In this document: piece after piece, positions 54,128-63,205 of the stretch
Position numbering within the stretch: position 1 is the stretch's first letter
Layout: each line of letters begins with the position of its first letter
DNA from: Sphingobacterium sp. xlx-96
GTDB taxonomy: Bacteria; Bacteroidota; Bacteroidia; Sphingobacteriales; Sphingobacteriaceae
Assembly (NCBI RefSeq): GCF_011007365.1
Contig: NZ_WFKM01000009.1
Coordinates: 1-64,000 of the forward strand
Length of the DNA: 64,000 bases
Reading direction: 5' to 3'
Notes under the pieces: model-generated
What the model was told of the DNA's origin: nothing
Seen by the model: the letters and a program-made list of their open reading frames with translations, nothing else
Database searches by the model: none
Translations under genes and position numbers: made by a program

Positions 54128-54779
54128 AATTAGCTCCAATTTTCCTCCTCTCAGAGACTCTTTAAATGTGTTACCAATTTTTAGACAACATGATAAAAAG
54201 AGAATCATTAACCAACAACAGTGTACAGCTCGCGACCCAAGGTCGAGGCTGCTACCTGGCACTGCGCGCGCTGATAAAGAACAAATGCTGCCCGCCAGAA
54301 TAGTGCAATACGACATTAAAAACCAACAAAGGGTACATAGACTACGGTCTATTTACACAGTACATATTAAGAGCCTAAATGGTCAATAATCAGTACTTCT
54401 CTTTTGGTTTTTCCGACTTGTTTATGGACCATTTCCACACAAGGCAGGTCTGTTTTCCAAAATTATGGACTTCGCAATCTAAAAGTAGGAAAATATAAAT
54501 GCACTTGCAAGGATATGAATCAAAATAATATAGATTTTCTATAAACAAACAGGTCGGTTTTTATTCATGCGCAGATGAGGCGTCGCCAATTATTAGACCC
54601 TTATGAAATAACCCAATAATCCTCGTCTGCCTTTCAATATTATTTTATGAACCGTGTGAACTAGTTAAGGACTATATAGTTTTTAGACCCGTTCGACTCC
54701 TCTGCGTTCCGCTTTCCGATGAATCGGAACTGAGCAAAGTGACGGAGTAAAATTAGGTCACACCTAATGAACTTTAGAA
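54128..54779 (+). other. gene-poor region before the third SusC, with one 37-codon frame
   Basis: ATG 54190 opens a 37-residue frame (MIKRESLTNNSVQLATQGRG, then 17 more, TAG at 54301) that is GC-richer than its surroundings. It may be a small gene or a remnant. The rest shows no gene and should contain the SusC promoter. Confidence 0.35.
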
Positions 54780-57700
54780 ATGAACAAATTTTTAAGGGGT
54801 GGGAGAGGACTGTCTTTTTGTGAAGGTGAACATGTTAACATGTTATCCCGATATAAAATCGGGACGGGTCCCAGTTATCAAGATCTTTCTAATCGCCCAA
54901 TAGAACAAGATAAGTACGTGATATCAACAAATAGATCATCACGTCGTTACACTCCTTTCCGAAGTAAATCCGGAACCCGGCATGATGACGGAGGGATAGT
55001 GAGGCATACTGCTTATAGCCTAGGGCTTATAGCTTTTAAAATAGTATTCTGTGTGTTGTTTAGTCAGCTTGCGTTTACGCAGGCGGTCGCTCAGACGCAG
55101 TCGGGGTCAGTACTTCAGGGGGAGGTACGCTCGGCTGCCGATGGGCAGGCTATTGAAGGGGCTTCGGTCACCGTCGATAAGAAACACGTGCGCACAGACA
55201 AAGAGGGGAGATTTACGATTAGCGTAGATCCACCTACAGGAGTATTAACCATAAAACATATCGGATACAAGGAGCAAAGTGTTGCCTATGAAAATACGTC
55301 TACATTTATAAAAATACAGTTACAGCCAAATGAGAACACGATAGATGAGGTCGAGGTGGTATCCACCGGATATCAGATAATACCTAAAGAAAGAGCTACG
55401 GGAAGTTTTTATCGCGTAGATAATAAACAGCTTGATAATCGTGCATCGACCAATATCATAAATAAACTAAATGGGATCGCTAGCGGGCTGGTATTTAATA
55501 AGCAGAGGATCACCGGGCAGGACGAATTGCAGATACGTGGACGTAGTACCTTATTTGCTAACGAACAACCCTTGGTAGTCCTCGATAATTTTCCTTATGA
55601 AGGTAGTCTCAATCAGATCAATCCTAACGATATAGCAGATATCGTACTCTTAAAAGATGCCGCCGCGGCATCAATCTGGGGTGTACGGGCAGGTAATGGT
55701 GTGATTGTTATTACGACCAAGAAAGGGAGTAAGTCAGATCGACCACGTATAGATTTTAATGCTAATAATTCTATAAGCGCAAAACCCGATCTAATGTATA
55801 ATCCCAACTTTATCCCTGCCAAGGATTTTATCGAGTTTGAAAGAATATTGTTTGACAAGAATTATTATCAGGCTGATCTAATATCCAAAAAAAGAGCTCC
55901 TTTATCGCCTGTGGTGCAGCTACTGTATGCGCATCGGGAGGAAGAAATCACTGACGACGAGTTAAGTCGCAGATTGGCTCTGTACGAAGGCTACGATATA
56001 CGACGCGAAATGGGGACCCACATCTATCGCCATGCGCGAGATCAACAATATGCCGTTCAGTTTTCAGGAGGTACTGCGAATTACAGATATCTCTTTTCAA
56101 CAGGCTACGATCGCAAGGATCTCAGTACAGTCAGGGATTATAATGATAGAATCACGCTTAGATCCAGTAATCAATTTGACATTTCTAAAGCGCTTCAGGT
56201 TGGTGTAGATTTTAATTTTGCCAAAATACGAGCCACATTTAATAAAGGGGGGATTAATTTAAATACTGGCAATGGAAGAGGTATTTACCCTTATCTTCGA
56301 TTGTCCGATGAGAATGGTAATCCATTACAAATGGTCAAGGATTATCAACAGCCCTTTGCCGATGAAGCTACAGAAAATGGCTTCCTAAACTGGATTTATG
56401 CCCCTCTATATGATATCGGCCTACACACTGAGTTGACGCATGGAAGAGATATCCGTATCGAACCCAGTATAAATTATCGCCTCTTTGACGGATTAGAAAT
56501 ACAGGGTAAATATTTCTATCAGGATTTTAGATCAGATCGCTACGAACTGGCCGAAGAAGACAGTTATTATACGCGGGATCTTATCAATAGATATGCTACG
56601 GTGAGCACTGCAGGGTTGGTCACCAAATTGGATAATATTCCGCTGGGCAGTATTCTTGATGAGACTTATAGCGGATTTGTCTCCCACAATCTGCGTGGAC
56701 AGTTTCGTTTATCTCGAACAATAGCCTCTGATCACCAGGTGGATGCGATCTTAGGTGCCGAGCAAAAAATGCTCTCACGAAACTCATCATCATTACGAAC
56801 TTACGGGTACAATGAGGACAACGGTTCAAGCAAATTGTTGGAATCTCCACTCAAGAGTTATACACTGTATCCATCGGGCATGGGAGCTCCTATACCCAGT
56901 TTACGGTCCTTGGGGAGTGGCGAGGATAGGTTCAGATCCTACTTCAGCAATGTTTCCTACAGTTATGGTAATTATACCATCTCGGCAAGCTGCCGCATAG
57001 ATCAATCTAACTTTTTCGGGGTCAATGCCAATCAGAAATCTGTGCCGTTATGGTCATCAGGTTTTAAATGGCGTGCTTCGAATGAATGTTTTTACAACAT
57101 ACAATGGCTTCCGGAGCTTTCACTTCGGGCCACCTATGGTTATAATGGTAATTTAGACCGTTCATTGACAGGGGTGACCATTTTACGTTTTAATCCTACA
57201 CCTGCGCCTATTTCTGGCTTGCCCTATGCGGATATCAATACTTTAGGTAATCCTGATCTACGATGGGAGCGGATAGCCATGCTGAATCTGGGGCTCGACT
57301 TCGCGACTAAAACTGGTTTGTTGCGTGGTAGTGTGGAGTATTTTAAGAAGAATGGAAAAGATATGATCGGTGATGCACCAATGCCGCCGAGCTCGGGTGT
57401 GCAGAACTTTCGCGGTAATTATGCAGAGATAAGTGGACAGGGCTTGGATATTGTGGTAAAGCTAAACAAAAGCTTTGTGAATGAATTCCGATGGCATTCT
57501 GCATTCCAATGGAGCTGGGCTACGGATAAGGTTAAAAAATACGAAACTTCTTTTGCACCGGCGCTCTATTTTGGAGCCAGTGGCAATACCTTTGATAAAT
57601 ATCCCATTGAAGGTTATCCTTTATATGCTGTGTTCAGTATGCCTTGGGCAGGTCTCGATCCTGTCAATGGTAATCCCAGAGGATACATTGAGGAGGTCGC

Positions 57701-58268
57701 TAGCGATGACTATGTAGCCTTGAATACGCCTGCACTGGAAGATATACACTACCATGGGCCAGCAAAACCTGTCTATTTTGGGAATCTATTCAACGAGTTA
57801 TCTTACAAAGGCTTTTATGCCTCTTTCAATATCGTGTACAAGCTGGGTTATTATTTCCGCCGCGGATCGATCAACTACAATTCGCTTATCAACAATTGGT
57901 CAGGACATCGGGATTTTGCGATCAGATGGGAGCAGCCTGGTGATGAGTTGAGAACAGATGTCCCATCGATGTTGTACCCCAATAATACCAACAGAGATAT
58001 CTTTTACCAACGTGCCTCCGTATTGGTAGAAAAAGGCGACCATGTCCGTTTGCAATATATTAATATGGGGTACGAGTTTAGGCGTAGATCGGAAAGCCGA
58101 ATCCCATTCCATAGCTTTAGATTATATACACAGTTGGACAATCTGGTGATACTCTGGAAAGCCAATAAGCAGGGACTTGATCCTGATTTTCAGGCGTATG
58201 CTAGTGCGGCAGCGGTCAGTATTCCTACTCCATTTTTATTTACCCTTGGTTTAAAATTAAATTATTGA
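54780..58268 (+). CDS. SusC/RagA-family TonB-dependent transporter (third PUL-like pair)
   Basis: The frame from ATG 54780 gives 1162 residues. The first 75 are unusual, and a GTG near 55000 just before 'RHTAYSLGLIAFKIVFCVLF' may be the true start of the signal peptide ending 'AVAQ'. A carboxypeptidase-like domain ('LQGEVRSAADGQAIEGASVT'), TonB box ('IDEVEVVSTGYQIIPKERAT') and plug ('EQPLVVLDNFPYEG', 'VLLKDAAAASIWGVRAGNGV') follow, then the barrel ending 'FTLGLKLNY'. The 'STGYQ' type often pairs with a TlpA-like protein, as here. No STN domain. Confidence 0.93.
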   Translation: MNKFLRGGRGLSFCEGEHVNMLSRYKIGTGPSYQDLSNRPIEQDKYVISTNRSSRRYTPFRSKSGTRHDDGGIVRHTAYSLGLIAFKIVFCVLFSQLAFTQAVAQTQSGSVLQGEVRSAADGQAIEGASVTVDKKHVRTDKEGRFTISVDPPTGVLTIKHIGYKEQSVAYENTSTFIKIQLQPNENTIDEVEVVSTGYQIIPKERATGSFYRVDNKQLDNRASTNIINKLNGIASGLVFNKQRITGQDELQIRGRSTLFANEQPLVVLDNFPYEGSLNQINPNDIADIVLLKDAAAASIWGVRAGNGVIVITTKKGSKSDRPRIDFNANNSISAKPDLMYNPNFIPAKDFIEFERILFDKNYYQADLISKKRAPLSPVVQLLYAHREEEITDDELSRRLALYEGYDIRREMGTHIYRHARDQQYAVQFSGGTANYRYLFSTGYDRKDLSTVRDYNDRITLRSSNQFDISKALQVGVDFNFAKIRATFNKGGINLNTGNGRGIYPYLRLSDENGNPLQMVKDYQQPFADEATENGFLNWIYAPLYDIGLHTELTHGRDIRIEPSINYRLFDGLEIQGKYFYQDFRSDRYELAEEDSYYTRDLINRYATVSTAGLVTKLDNIPLGSILDETYSGFVSHNLRGQFRLSRTIASDHQVDAILGAEQKMLSRNSSSLRTYGYNEDNGSSKLLESPLKSYTLYPSGMGAPIPSLRSLGSGEDRFRSYFSNVSYSYGNYTISASCRIDQSNFFGVNANQKSVPLWSSGFKWRASNECFYNIQWLPELSLRATYGYNGNLDRSLTGVTILRFNPTPAPISGLPYADINTLGNPDLRWERIAMLNLGLDFATKTGLLRGSVEYFKKNGKDMIGDAPMPPSSGVQNFRGNYAEISGQGLDIVVKLNKSFVNEFRWHSAFQWSWATDKVKKYETSFAPALYFGASGNTFDKYPIEGYPLYAVFSMPWAGLDPVNGNPRGYIEEVASDDYVALNTPALEDIHYHGPAKPVYFGNLFNELSYKGFYASFNIVYKLGYYFRRGSINYNSLINNWSGHRDFAIRWEQPGDELRTDVPSMLYPNNTNRDIFYQRASVLVEKGDHVRLQYINMGYEFRRRSESRIPFHSFRLYTQLDNLVILWKANKQGLDPDFQAYASAAAVSIPTPFLFTLGLKLNY

Positions 58269-58270
58269 TT

Positions 58271-59629
58271 ATGAATGTTCTAAAATATGGTGCATGCCTA
58301 TTGCTATGGCTAATTACCTCTTGTCAGAATGAATGGCTAGATGTCAAACCTGTACAGTCTATGGTCATACCTACCAAAGTGGCCGATTATGAAGCTATTT
58401 TGGACAATGTGAATATAATGAATTCCAGCTACTTAGGAATCGGAGAGGTTGCTTCGGCAGATTTTCATATTGCGGACGACTTTTACGCGCGATTGATTGA
58501 TGATGAACGCATTGCTTATCTGTGGAAGTCGGAACCTACTTATAGTAGCAATATGGCTGGGGACTGGACTTATGCCTACCAGCGGATATTACGCTCCAAT
58601 ATAGTGTTGGATGGCTTGGTAAATTTGAAAGAGGAAGTAAACACTTCGCAATGGAAAGAACTAAAAGGTGTTGCGTTATTCTACCGTGCATTTAACTATT
58701 TTCAGTTAGCTCAGGTATTTACGCCTCCTTACGCAACATCTGTCGCAGACAAAGAGTTGGGATTACCTCTACGACTGACCGCTAACGTCAATCAAAATGT
58801 AGGTAGATCCACTCTTGAGGATTTGTATGTACAAGTTTTAGATGATCTGATGCAAGCGACGGATTTATTACCCTTGCATACTATTTCTAGAACTAGGCCT
58901 TCAAAAGTCACAGCTTATGCTTTGCTTTCACGTATTTATTTATCAACGAGCGATTATGATAATGCGCTGGTATATGCTGACTCTTGTCTCTTAGAACATA
59001 ATAGCCTGATGGATTTTAATGGTGATGTTGATATCAATCTCCAATTGACAAATCCCATCAAACAATTGAATAAGGAGACGTTATTCTTGGCAAGAATAGG
59101 TAATTACTCAGCATTCTCCCCGGGTGCACTAATCGTTGATGCCTCCTTGTACAGGCTGTACGGTCCTCATGATCTACGAAAAAACGTGTTTTTTAGAGAA
59201 CACGGGGGGGTGGTGCGGTATAAAGGAAGTTATGATGGCACACGCCTTTTGTTCTGTGGCCTATCTACGGGTGAAATATTGCTAAATAGAGCCGAATGTT
59301 ATATTAGAAAGGGATTGGTTGATCTGGCGTTAGCAGATCTTAATGCCTTGTTGAAGGCGCGTATCGATAAGGGTAGCTTTGTTCCGTTCGCCATCACCGA
59401 CAAGGATATTCTGCTAAAGGAAATTTTGTTAGAACGTAGAAAAGAACTTTGTTTTCGGGGATTAAGATGGTCAGATCTTAGAAGATTAAATCAAGACCCT
59501 ACAACAGAAATTCTGCTAACAAGAGAAGTCTTGGGATCACGATATGAGTTATTACCTCGCTCTGCTCGATACACTTTTGCTATACCTAATCAGGAAGTCT
59601 TATTGACTGGAGTTGAACAGAATAATTAA
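58271..59629 (+). CDS. SusD/RagB-family lipoprotein
   Basis: The protein has 452 residues from ATG 58271, 2 bp after the SusC stop. The lipobox is 'LWLITSC'. 'EWLDVKPVQSMVIPTKVADY' opens the mature part, 'LKGVALFYRAFNYFQLAQVF' is the TPR block, and 'KEILLERRKELCFRGLRWSD' followed by 'LRRLNQDP' is the C-terminal signature. It is shorter than the other two SusD proteins in the window. It partners the SusC at 54780. Confidence 0.93.
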   Translation: MNVLKYGACLLLWLITSCQNEWLDVKPVQSMVIPTKVADYEAILDNVNIMNSSYLGIGEVASADFHIADDFYARLIDDERIAYLWKSEPTYSSNMAGDWTYAYQRILRSNIVLDGLVNLKEEVNTSQWKELKGVALFYRAFNYFQLAQVFTPPYATSVADKELGLPLRLTANVNQNVGRSTLEDLYVQVLDDLMQATDLLPLHTISRTRPSKVTAYALLSRIYLSTSDYDNALVYADSCLLEHNSLMDFNGDVDINLQLTNPIKQLNKETLFLARIGNYSAFSPGALIVDASLYRLYGPHDLRKNVFFREHGGVVRYKGSYDGTRLLFCGLSTGEILLNRAECYIRKGLVDLALADLNALLKARIDKGSFVPFAITDKDILLKEILLERRKELCFRGLRWSDLRRLNQDPTTEILLTREVLGSRYELLPRSARYTFAIPNQEVLLTGVEQNN

Positions 59630-59643
59630 TATTTAAAATAGAA

Positions 59644-60960
59644 ATGATGAAAGCAGTAAAGTATTTCTTGGGAATTTTGCTATTCCTGAATATAAATCTG
59701 GCTAACAGCCAGATCAAGCCCTTAAAAATAGGCGATAAATTACCTGGATTAGGTCTGCACGAGGTCGTTGGTCATCCCGTAGATTCTCTCGATTTTAAGG
59801 AATTTAAGGGGAAGTATATCATTCTTGACTTCTGGGCAACCTGGTGTGCGCCCTGTCTGGCGGGATTCCCGAAAATGAAAACCATTCAGGAAAAATATGC
59901 GGATAGATTAGCTATTTTGCCCGTTACTTACGAAGAGAGAGATAAAATTGAACAATTTTTTGATAGATCTGAGATTGGAGACCTAGGTCTGATATCTATT
60001 GTCAACGATAATACCTTGAAGCGTTACTTTCCGCATCGTACCATACCGCACTATGTCTGGATAGATGACAAGGGAAGGATCGTTGCTATCACTGAAGAAA
60101 AATATCTTACTATCGAAAATGTGGACAGGTGGATGGAAGGGGCAATCATTTCCTTTCCAATAAAGCAGGAGGCGATGGAAAGATTGAATGATAGAGAGCC
60201 TGTATTTAAATTGGGCAATGTGCTGACTCTTGATACTGTAAATCGCTTTGTGCCACTTCCGGATAGTAGCTTAAAGTACTTTTCTATTATTACTAAGGGA
60301 GATATTCCAGGGGTGATAGGGTCATTGGTGAGAGATTCAACAAGGGTTTCTTATATTAATACTACCGTGAAAAATTTGTATAAGTTAGCATTTTCAAATT
60401 TTGATAGAGCATTTTTGTACAATGCAAAAGTTGATTTGCTTCTTCGTGATTCAACCTTTGTGAATACAGACAAAGTTGGAGCTGAAGTCATGGATTGGAT
60501 CAAAAAATATGGTTTTTCTTATGAACTACGTCTTCCTAAGCATATGGCTCATAATATGTCGAATTTTATGCAAGAGGATCTGAATCGATATTTTGGATCT
60601 ATGTATGGAATTGAAGGTCGACTAGAAGAAAGAGTTTTACCGGCATTAGTCCTGACTTCTATAGGGGACACATCATTTCCGAAAAGTGAAAGTGACACAT
60701 CGATGTTTAATGCAGACTTAGCGGGCTTAAAAATTGTGAACAGAAAGTTGTCTTGGCTGACCCACCATCTGACTTTCACTTTGCAACATCTGAAACTTCC
60801 GATTTTGGACGAAACTGGAATTGATTTCGCAATAGATATCGAGTTGGATGGTAGCTTGTCCAGTGTGGAATCTGTCAATAAAGCTTTGCTCCCTTATAAA
60901 CTTAAACTTAGCAAATCAGTAAGGAAGACAAAAGTACTCGTAATAGCTGATCTAAAATAA
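59644..60960 (+). CDS. TlpA-like thioredoxin-fold protein with extra C-terminal domain
   Basis: The protein has 438 residues with a signal peptide ending 'INLANSQ'. The thioredoxin domain (about 25-175) has 'YIILDFWATWCAPCLAGFPK', with redox Cys68 and Cys71, and 'RTIPHYVWIDDKGRIVAIT' with the cis-Pro. The last 260 residues are unrecognised and look like a sensor or scaffold domain. It is the third gene of the SusCD operon (14-bp gap). Such proteins reduce disulfides in the periplasm. Confidence 0.88.
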   Translation: MMKAVKYFLGILLFLNINLANSQIKPLKIGDKLPGLGLHEVVGHPVDSLDFKEFKGKYIILDFWATWCAPCLAGFPKMKTIQEKYADRLAILPVTYEERDKIEQFFDRSEIGDLGLISIVNDNTLKRYFPHRTIPHYVWIDDKGRIVAITEEKYLTIENVDRWMEGAIISFPIKQEAMERLNDREPVFKLGNVLTLDTVNRFVPLPDSSLKYFSIITKGDIPGVIGSLVRDSTRVSYINTTVKNLYKLAFSNFDRAFLYNAKVDLLLRDSTFVNTDKVGAEVMDWIKKYGFSYELRLPKHMAHNMSNFMQEDLNRYFGSMYGIEGRLEERVLPALVLTSIGDTSFPKSESDTSMFNADLAGLKIVNRKLSWLTHHLTFTLQHLKLPILDETGIDFAIDIELDGSLSSVESVNKALLPYKLKLSKSVRKTKVLVIADLK

Positions 60961-60966
60961 TCAAAG

Positions 60967-60994
60967 GGAGCCAATAATAATTATTGGCTCCTTT
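60967..60994. terminator. bidirectional terminator
   Basis: A perfect 11-bp stem (60967-60977 with 60981-60991) has a 3-nt loop and T run. It lies between the converging TlpA-like and DUF6520 genes. Confidence 0.85.
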
Positions 60995-61017
60995 CTGTTG
61001 AAGATTAATGACCCGTA

Positions 61018-61344
61018 TTACGGGGTATAGTTCCCTTCGGCTTCCGCTGTTACTGATCCCAATGGATTTCCAGACGCATCTGCTCCCATATCTGAAGATC
61101 CATAACAGTAGTTGTTCGGATTTAGCGAACAATCCAGCGCACTTGGGGCAGTAGTCCCAATGTACTTCCATACTGGACTTACTTTGGATGTGCCCTCATT
61201 TCTAAAGAAATGTTGTGCCTGTCTTTCTGGGTTTTCGACAGGTTTGTTATGTTGTTTTGTTGTAAATGCCGAACCGACCACAGCCAGTCCTAATAATAGT
61301 GCGCCAACTAGCGCCTTGCCCTTGTTTTTTTGTGAATTTTCCAC
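61018..61344 (-). CDS. DUF6520-family small exported protein
   Basis: The protein has 108 residues. 'GKALVGALLLGLAVVGSAFT' is the signal peptide with the typical SAFT end, and the mature part has two Cys ('SALDCSLNPNNYCYGSS') near the C-terminus. This is the DUF6520 pattern of Bacteroidota: short exported Cys-pair proteins encoded beside MauE/DoxX-type proteins. It overlaps the upstream gene by 37 bp. Confidence 0.8.
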   Translation of the reverse strand: MENSQKNKGKALVGALLLGLAVVGSAFTTKQHNKPVENPERQAQHFFRNEGTSKVSPVWKYIGTTAPSALDCSLNPNNYCYGSSDMGADASGNPLGSVTAEAEGNYTP

Positions 61345-61904
61345 GGCTTTAAATTTAGTTGTTTATACTTTTTTTGTCGGATGGCGTGTATACCCAATAT
61401 AAGCCAAATTATGTTAAAGGCCAGGTGGGTACCCCATCCCATGCTTTCGATTACGCCCCCACAACTACATAAGCGGTCTGGAACAAATAACATCATCAAT
61501 GCCAGGTATGCTGTAAGTATTCCCATTAAAATGGTACTGCCCCACAGGGCTGTACGTTGATAACGGGGTAGGATCAGCCCGATCGCTAACAGGATTTCGA
61601 GCTGAGCTATATCCCAGCCTATAGGGTGTGCATAGCTGCCTATATAGGGAATCTCTGCTATTCCCTTAATAAAGGTTTCCATCTTCCATAGTTTGCTGGA
61701 TGCCGTATACATATAGAGCATGGCATAGCCATATACGGTAACGTTGTATATCGGTTTGCTCAGATATCTCCGATACCAGCGTAAGGTTTTATCTAACCTG
61801 TCAACTATTGCCTGCTTATACCAAAGTGTGATCATATTCCTGTTGCCTATGTTTTGCGCGGTTGTGTTCAAAAGCATTGTCGCTGCCGCCTTTTCTTTAT
61901 ACAC
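61308..61904 (-). CDS. MauE/DoxX-family membrane protein
   Basis: The protein has 198 residues; an in-frame ATG just downstream ('MLLNTTAQ') could also serve as start. Four membrane spans are visible, including 'AQLEILLAIGLILPRYQRTA', 'GILTAYLALMMLFVPD' and 'HLAFNIIWLILGIHAI'. The Cys motif 'RLCSCGG' after the third span is typical of MauE-type redox proteins that help electron transfer or disulfide formation. The overlap with the DUF6520 gene and the opposing TlpA gene suggest a thiol-linked export function. Confidence 0.85.
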   Translation of the reverse strand: MYKEKAAATMLLNTTAQNIGNRNMITLWYKQAIVDRLDKTLRWYRRYLSKPIYNVTVYGYAMLYMYTASSKLWKMETFIKGIAEIPYIGSYAHPIGWDIAQLEILLAIGLILPRYQRTALWGSTILMGILTAYLALMMLFVPDRLCSCGGVIESMGWGTHLAFNIIWLILGIHAIRQKKYKQLNLKPWKIHKKTRARR

Positions 61905-62054
61905 CCAGGCACAGCCTGCGCGGTGTACCCTTTTGGTGAGCTTCCCCTTTTCATTGACACCTGGTATCGCCGATCCGCTGTACTTGCGTTTTGATATTTC
62001 AAAGGTAGGGGCCGTTCATTTCTTAAAATCGGGTCTTATGGTAGTATTTAATTT

Positions 62055-62624
62055 TTATCGGTTTATTTCCTTTTTTCGACTCTTGTACAGGGTCTTCGGG
62101 TTGATATTTAGGTATTGGGCCAGCTGGTTGTTATTGAGAATAGCGGGTATAGCAGGTATTTCATATAGCGTCTCGCTGTATCGGTCCTTGGCATTGCGCG
62201 CCATCACTCTTGATTTGATGTCACCTGTGGTAAACCGTCGCTGCCGCAGCACATTGACCAGCCGCATGATAGGGGTATGCTTGTCCATAAGATCACGCAG
62301 GTGTTGCAGATGTACCGTAGCCAGCTTGGTATCTTTTAAAAAACGGATCTCCAGGCCATGGCTGCTACCGCTATATTCATGCTTGGTCCCGGTAAAGGTC
62401 TGTCCCGGTAATGTGGCCCAGTGCATATAGGGGGTCTCGTATTCAAAGTACTGATACGCCCCGACCAGCCCATCGATCACATAACACCAATACGGCTTCT
62501 GCTCCCCATCGCTACAGTACACTTTATTTTTATTAAACTCCTGTATTTTGATATGCCTGAATAGTGCCTGGCTTGCATCTGCACATTGTAATAATCCTTT
62601 GGCCTGAGTGACGAATCGTTCCAT
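62055..62624 (-). CDS. Crp/Fnr-family transcriptional regulator
   Basis: The protein has 189 residues. The N-terminal cNMP-type beta barrel includes 'YCSDGEQKPYWCYVIDGLVG' and 'WATLPGQTFTGTKHEYSG'. The C-terminal helix-turn-helix is 'PAILNNNQLAQYLNINPKTL', then 'YKSRKKEIN'. It is the short Bacteroidota type that usually does not bind cAMP. It may control the DUF6520/MauE genes 150 bp downstream or the peptide-like frames upstream. Confidence 0.85.
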   Translation of the reverse strand: MERFVTQAKGLLQCADASQALFRHIKIQEFNKNKVYCSDGEQKPYWCYVIDGLVGAYQYFEYETPYMHWATLPGQTFTGTKHEYSGSSHGLEIRFLKDTKLATVHLQHLRDLMDKHTPIMRLVNVLRQRRFTTGDIKSRVMARNAKDRYSETLYEIPAIPAILNNNQLAQYLNINPKTLYKSRKKEINR

Positions 62625-62688
62625 AATTTTTTTTCATTGGTAGATCACAATGAGTCGATAGTTATCTCCTATAAAACAAGTTAAATCG

Positions 62689-62799
62689 ATGCATGTGTCT
62701 CCAGCCTACAAAGCTGACATCAAACCATACGATTATGTCATTATTTATACGTTCAACTGTGTTTGTTGCCATAACTGCACCTTTTTAATACGTAAATGA
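62689..62799 (+). CDS. possible 36-residue Cys-rich peptide
   Basis: ATG 62689 opens MHVSPAYKADIKPYDYVIIY, continuing with the cluster 'FNCVCCHNCTFLIRK' (four Cys in seven residues) to TGA 62797. No family is known to me. It lies upstream of another small frame and a degenerate acyltransferase. It could be a chance frame; the Cys cluster is the only support. Confidence 0.25.
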   Translation: MHVSPAYKADIKPYDYVIIYTFNCVCCHNCTFLIRK

Positions 62800-63012
62800 C
62801 TCTTTATTGGCTAAGGATACATTTATCATAAGGTTATTTAGTGCTATAAAGCTATCGACAGACTCTCTAGACTCATCTGTCGTGAGAATGAATGCATCCT
62901 TCGATTTTCTTTTTGTTTCTAAATCTTTTACGAATCCTTTGTAATGCCGGCGCACAAAACAAGCTGCTATTGCAAGAGCAGATTGATGGTAGAATGAAAA
63001 TAAAATTAACAT
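62785..63012 (-). CDS. hypothetical 75-residue frame
   Basis: The frame reads MLILFSFYHQSALAIAACFV, then 'RKSKDAFILTTDESRESVDS'. There is no family and no partner, and it covers the likely promoter of the plus-strand peptide at 63011. Low confidence that it is a gene. Confidence 0.2.
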   Translation of the reverse strand: MLILFSFYHQSALAIAACFVRRHYKGFVKDLETKRKSKDAFILTTDESRESVDSFIALNNLMINVSLANKESFTY

Positions 63013-63145
63013 GCAGAATCAAAAAAAGTTAACAGAAATCAATCATCAAAAAGATTGTCAGGTTCAAGTTCAATTGAAGGACTTATTGGACCCTATCGTA
63101 CAGGATATCGAAAAGCCTAAGCCCAAATGTCCGATCTATCTATAG
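63011..63145 (+). CDS. small 44-residue peptide, candidate precursor peptide
   Basis: ATG 63011 to TAG gives MQNQKKLTEINHQKDCQVQV followed by 'QLKDLLDPIVQDIEKPKPKC' and PIYL. A charged leader-like half, two Cys and a short hydrophobic end are seen. It is followed by a 9-bp hairpin and then, in the same direction, a degenerate LpxL-like gene. A small gene, then a partial terminator, then a large gene is typical of ribosomal peptide loci, but the product class is not recognisable. Confidence 0.5.
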   Translation: MQNQKKLTEINHQKDCQVQVQLKDLLDPIVQDIEKPKPKCPIYL

Positions 63146-63158
63146 TTGAATAATCTAG

Positions 63159-63180
63159 ATCCAGTCTCTATAGACTGGAT
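63159..63180 (+). terminator. hairpin between the small peptide and the acyltransferase homologue
   Basis: A perfect 9-bp stem (63159-63167 with 63172-63180) has a 4-nt loop and no strong T run. It probably attenuates rather than fully stops transcription, or it stabilises the small upstream mRNA. Confidence 0.55.
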
Positions 63181-63205
63181 TATCAACCTTTATTAACACT
63201 ATATT

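Noticed and set aside
54020..54316. 98- and 116-residue frames over the hairpin region on both strands
   Set aside because: They run through a structured palindrome with its own promoter box and T run; composition is not protein-like.
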